Below, in pieces: positions 7,088 through 9,431 of a stretch of 9,431 bases of DNA. The DNA lies in the NCBI GenBank assembly GCA_900556575.1, contig USPO01000044.1:1-9431 (forward strand). The letters are read 5' to 3'. The notes under the pieces were generated by a model. That model saw only the letters and a list, made by a program, of their open reading frames with translations, was not told the origin of the DNA and searched no databases. Positions within the stretch are counted from its first letter, which is position 1, and each line of letters starts with the position of its first letter. The DNA is from an uncultured Eubacteriales bacterium. GTDB lineage: Bacteria > Bacillota > Clostridia > UBA1381. The position numbers and the translations under genes are program-made.

Positions 7088-7127
7088 CTGCTCCGCAAAA
7101 AACCATTCCGCTCCATTTCACTCCGTT
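7088..7127 (-). promoter_or_regulatory. Putative MraZ operator: four tandem decamer boxes
   Basis: Read on the minus strand, four consecutive 10-base units keep GG at the same place: AACGGAGTGA (7127-7118), AATGGAGCGG (7117-7108), AATGGTTTTT (7107-7098) and TGCGGAGCAG (7097-7088). Units 1, 2 and 4 share YGGAG; unit 3 keeps only TGG. Known MraZ operators are direct repeats with a GTGG/TGGG-like core repeated every 10 bp between the promoter and mraZ, so spacing, core and position all fit. The first box overlaps the predicted -10 element, suggesting repression by blocking RNA polymerase. That MraZ binds here is inference. Confidence 0.65.
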
Positions 7128-7153
7128 ATATATTAATTTTACTCTAAAATCAA
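7125..7153 (-). promoter_or_regulatory. Predicted sigma-A promoter of the mraZ operon
   Basis: On the minus strand TTGATT (7153-7148) and TATAAC (7130-7125) are separated by exactly 17 bases; they match the consensus at four and five of six positions. Transcription would start near 7118, leaving a leader of about 75 bases before the TTG of mraZ. A second possible pair slightly upstream (TTGCAA, 17 bases, TAAAAT) could serve instead, and the region is AT-rich, so the exact start is uncertain. Confidence 0.55.
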
Positions 7154-7214
7154 AAAAATTGCAATACATTTTATTAAATCAAATATTACAATTCTATTAC
7201 AAACGTTTCAGACC

Positions 7215-7243
7215 TTGTAAAATTCATAAAAATAGGTTATAAT
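7215..7243 (+). promoter_or_regulatory. Predicted sigma-A promoter of tex
   Basis: TTGTAA (7215-7220) and a perfect TATAAT (7238-7243) are separated by 17 bases. The start would be near 7250, giving a leader of about 137 bases before the tex ATG. That leader (to 7386) is very AT-rich and holds a small palindrome TTTCAAAATGAAA at 7310-7322, but no recognisable riboswitch or leader peptide. This promoter diverges from that of mraZ, the two -35 elements lying about 60 bases apart. Confidence 0.6.
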
Positions 7244-7386
7244 AATATGTGCTATATTGGTTTTAATCGTTAATTTGACTAATATTCATTTTTTATAAAT
7301 TTTATAATATTTCAAAATGAAACATATTTAATCAAAGTTCCGTAATAATATAGCCGTATAATTCCGTTATTGGAGGTAAATAAGAA

Positions 7387-9431
7387 ATGAAAAATACAAC
7401 ACCTGAAATAACAAAAATTCTCGCAAGGGAATTTAATATTTCACTTGAATATGCTAATAATACCGTTTCACTTTTAGAGGACGGAAACACCGTTCCGTTT
7501 ATAGCACGTTACAGAAAAGAACTCACCGGTTCATTATCGGATGATATTTTGAGAAATCTTTCCGAAAGACTTGATTTTTTAAAGGCATTGGACTCACGAA
7601 AAGCAGAAGTGACAAGACTTATAGGCGAGCAGGATAAGCTTACACCGGAAATCGAAAAAAAAATATCTGCTGCCGTTACAATGTCCGAACTTGAAGATAT
7701 ATATCGTCCATACCGTCCTAAACGTCGTACAAGAGCCTCTATTGCAAAAGAAAAAGGATTGGAACCGTTTGCAGAATTTATTCTTGAACAGCAGCGTAAT
7801 GCCGATCCGGAAAGTGAAGCATTAAAATATATCAATGCCGAAAAGGGCGTCAATTCCACAGAAGATGCATTAAACGGTGCTATGGATATTATCGCCGAGA
7901 CAATTTCAGACAATGCGGATTACAGAAAATACATAAGGACGTATACCAAGGAACACGGCATAGTTATAACAAGGGTTACAAAAGATAAAGCCGAAGAAGA
8001 CAGTGTTTACTCAAATTATTACGATTACAGCGAACCGATTTCAAGACTTGCAAATCACCGACTTCTTGCAATAAACCGTGCGGAACGTGAAGGATATATA
8101 AGCGTAAAAATTGAAGTTGACGAAGACAAAATTCTTGATTATCTGTACAGAACACTTACACCTAAACGATACGCTTCCCCTTCTATACAATACGTCAAAA
8201 AAGCTGCAGAGGATGCGTACAAGAGATTAATCGCATCTTCCATTGAAAATGAAATACGTTCCGAACTTACAGAAACAGCACAGGAAAGTTCAATACAGGT
8301 ATTCAAGAAAAATCTTTCCGGGCTTCTTTTAATTCCTCCTGTAAAAGGAATGGTTGTTCTCGGCTTTGACCCAGGATACCGAACAGGCTGTAAGCTTGCT
8401 GTTGTTGATGAAACAGGAAAAGTATTGGATACCGGAATTGTACACTGTACTCTTCCAATAGACGATAAGACTAAAGCAAAAAAGCAGCTGAAGGATATGA
8501 TTGAGCGTAATAAGGTTGACCTTGTATCAATAGGAAATGGTACAGCCTCAAAGGAGTCAGAAATATTTATTTCCGAACTTATAAAGGAAATTGAAAGGCC
8601 CGTATATTACGTCATGACAAATGAGGCGGGTGCTTCCGTTTACAGTGCGTCTAAGCTTGCCGCCGAGGAATTCCCCGAATATGACGTAACATTAAGAAGT
8701 GCTGTTTCAATTGCAAGACGAGTTCAAGACCCGCTTGCAGAACTTGTTAAGATAGACCCTCAGTCAATCGGTGTAGGTCAATATCAGCATGATATGAACA
8801 AAAAACGTTTAGGTGAGGCTCTCGGAGGTGTGGTTGAGGACTGTGTAAACAGTGTTGGAATTGATTTAAATACAGCATCACCTTCACTTCTCTCATATGC
8901 AGCCGGAATAAATAAAACAGTTGCTAAAAACATAGCCGAATACCGTGAGGAAAACGGAAAATTCACATCAAGACGACAGCTTTTAAAAGTTCCTAAGCTC
9001 GGTGCAAAGGCATTTGAGCAATGTGCCGGATTTATGAGAATTACGGACGGTACAGAAATGCTCGATAATACTTCCGTTCATCCCGAAAGTTACAAAGCAG
9101 CAAAGGAATTGCTTTCTATTTTGGGTTATAGTGAGCAGGATGCCGCTGAAGGAAAACTTTCTGATATTAAAGAAAAAATAAAAGGCAAAGCCGGTTCGGA
9201 AATTGCCGTTCAACTCGGTATAGGTGAAGTTACTTTGCATGATATTGCTGACAGTCTGTTAAAACGAGGCAGAGACCCAAGAGAAGAACTTCCACAACCC
9301 GTTCTTCGTTCCGACCTGCTTTCGATAGATGACCTTAAACCCGGAATGATTTTAAACGGTACAGTAAGAAACGTAATTGATTTCGGTGCATTTGTAGATA
9401 TAGGCGTTCATCAGGACGGGCTGGTTCACAT
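7387..9431 (+). CDS. tex: RNA-binding transcription accessory protein Tex, 3' end cut by window edge
   Basis: Tex is a conserved cytoplasmic multidomain nucleic-acid-binding protein related to eukaryotic Spt6, affecting transcription in ways still poorly defined. The first 681 residues are seen; the family is usually about 715-780 long, so only the end of the S1 domain and the tail are missing. In order: the N-terminal helical Tex region with NTVPFIARYRKELTGSL at 34-50 and EDIYRPYRPKRRTRASIAKE at 103-122, a YqgF/RNase H-like domain starting VVLGFDPGYRTGCKLAVVD at 323-341, NGTASKESE at 384-392, the highly conserved stretch DPLAELVKIDPQSIGVGQYQ at 448-467, helix-hairpin-helix motifs at about 494-552 (LNTASPSLL onwards), and an S1 RNA-binding domain beginning at PGMILNGTV (652-660) and cut after DGLVH. 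The ATG at 7387-7389 follows GGAGG with ten bases of spacing. The frame is open to the edge, with no odd features. Confidence 0.97.
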   Translation, partial: MKNTTPEITKILAREFNISLEYANNTVSLLEDGNTVPFIARYRKELTGSLSDDILRNLSERLDFLKALDSRKAEVTRLIGEQDKLTPEIEKKISAAVTMSELEDIYRPYRPKRRTRASIAKEKGLEPFAEFILEQQRNADPESEALKYINAEKGVNSTEDALNGAMDIIAETISDNADYRKYIRTYTKEHGIVITRVTKDKAEEDSVYSNYYDYSEPISRLANHRLLAINRAEREGYISVKIEVDEDKILDYLYRTLTPKRYASPSIQYVKKAAEDAYKRLIASSIENEIRSELTETAQESSIQVFKKNLSGLLLIPPVKGMVVLGFDPGYRTGCKLAVVDETGKVLDTGIVHCTLPIDDKTKAKKQLKDMIERNKVDLVSIGNGTASKESEIFISELIKEIERPVYYVMTNEAGASVYSASKLAAEEFPEYDVTLRSAVSIARRVQDPLAELVKIDPQSIGVGQYQHDMNKKRLGEALGGVVEDCVNSVGIDLNTASPSLLSYAAGINKTVAKNIAEYREENGKFTSRRQLLKVPKLGAKAFEQCAGFMRITDGTEMLDNTSVHPESYKAAKELLSILGYSEQDAAEGKLSDIKEKIKGKAGSEIAVQLGIGEVTLHDIADSLLKRGRDPREELPQPVLRSDLLSIDDLKPGMILNGTVRNVIDFGAFVDIGVHQDGLVH

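Noticed and set aside
6704..7147. Open reading frame of 147 codons on the plus strand opposite mraZ.
   Set aside because: It is antisense to mraZ and its operator, shows no recognisable motif, and is explained by the codon pattern of mraZ.
7275..7308. TTGACT (7275-7280) and TATAAT (7303-7308) as a second tex promoter.
   Set aside because: The spacing is 22 bases, and the nearer TATAAA gives only 13; neither fits a sigma-A promoter.
7509..7913. Open reading frame of 134 codons on the minus strand opposite tex.
   Set aside because: It is a shadow of the conserved Tex N-terminal region, serine-rich as expected for antisense reading, with no supporting signal.
1..9431. Search for mobile elements, CRISPR repeats, tRNA or rRNA genes, toxin-antitoxin pairs or defence genes.
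   Set aside because: Nearly all of the window is accounted for by intact core genes with short gaps, and no such signature was seen.

Overview
This window carries the start of a division and cell wall (dcw) cluster from a low-GC Gram-positive bacterium, most likely a member of the Clostridia. The evidence is the AT-rich sequence, strong AGGAG-type ribosome binding sites, the Firmicutes gene order mraZ-rsmH-ftsL-PBP-murE-murF, a PASTA-bearing class B penicillin-binding protein, and a MurE with the DNPR motif typical of meso-diaminopimelate-adding enzymes. I cannot name the genus from sequence alone.

Layout: reading leftwards on the minus strand from about 7153 is a promoter, a putative four-box MraZ operator, then mraZ (7044-6601), rsmH (6587-5649), an ftsL-like gene (5585-4944), a PASTA class B PBP of the SpoVD/PBP2B/FtsI group (4903-2483), murE (2385-949) and murF (873 to the left edge, truncated). 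Gaps are 13, 63, 40, 97 and 75 bases, with no convincing intrinsic terminator, so a single operon is likely. Diverging from it on the plus strand is tex (7387 to the right edge, truncated), behind its own strong promoter at 7215-7243. The roughly 230-base AT-rich gap between the two divergent promoters' genes holds these control elements and no further gene that I can see.

How the genes work together: MraZ is a transcription factor that in other bacteria controls its own dcw operon. RsmH methylates 16S rRNA. The FtsL-like protein and the PBP act at the septum (or in spore cortex synthesis, if the PBP is a true SpoVD). MurE and MurF add the third residue and the D-Ala-D-Ala dipeptide to the UDP-MurNAc peptide that the PBP later cross-links. 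Tex is an unrelated RNA-binding transcription accessory protein.

The coding content is ordinary core genome; I see no mobile element, CRISPR array, RNA gene or new multi-gene system. The points worth a second look are regulatory and fine-scale. They are the four tandem decamer boxes upstream of mraZ, and intercistronic hairpins before murF and murE whose imperfect pairs are G-U wobbles only on the mRNA strand. There are also apparent TTG starts for mraZ and ftsL, and a KTA in place of the usual KTG motif in the PBP.
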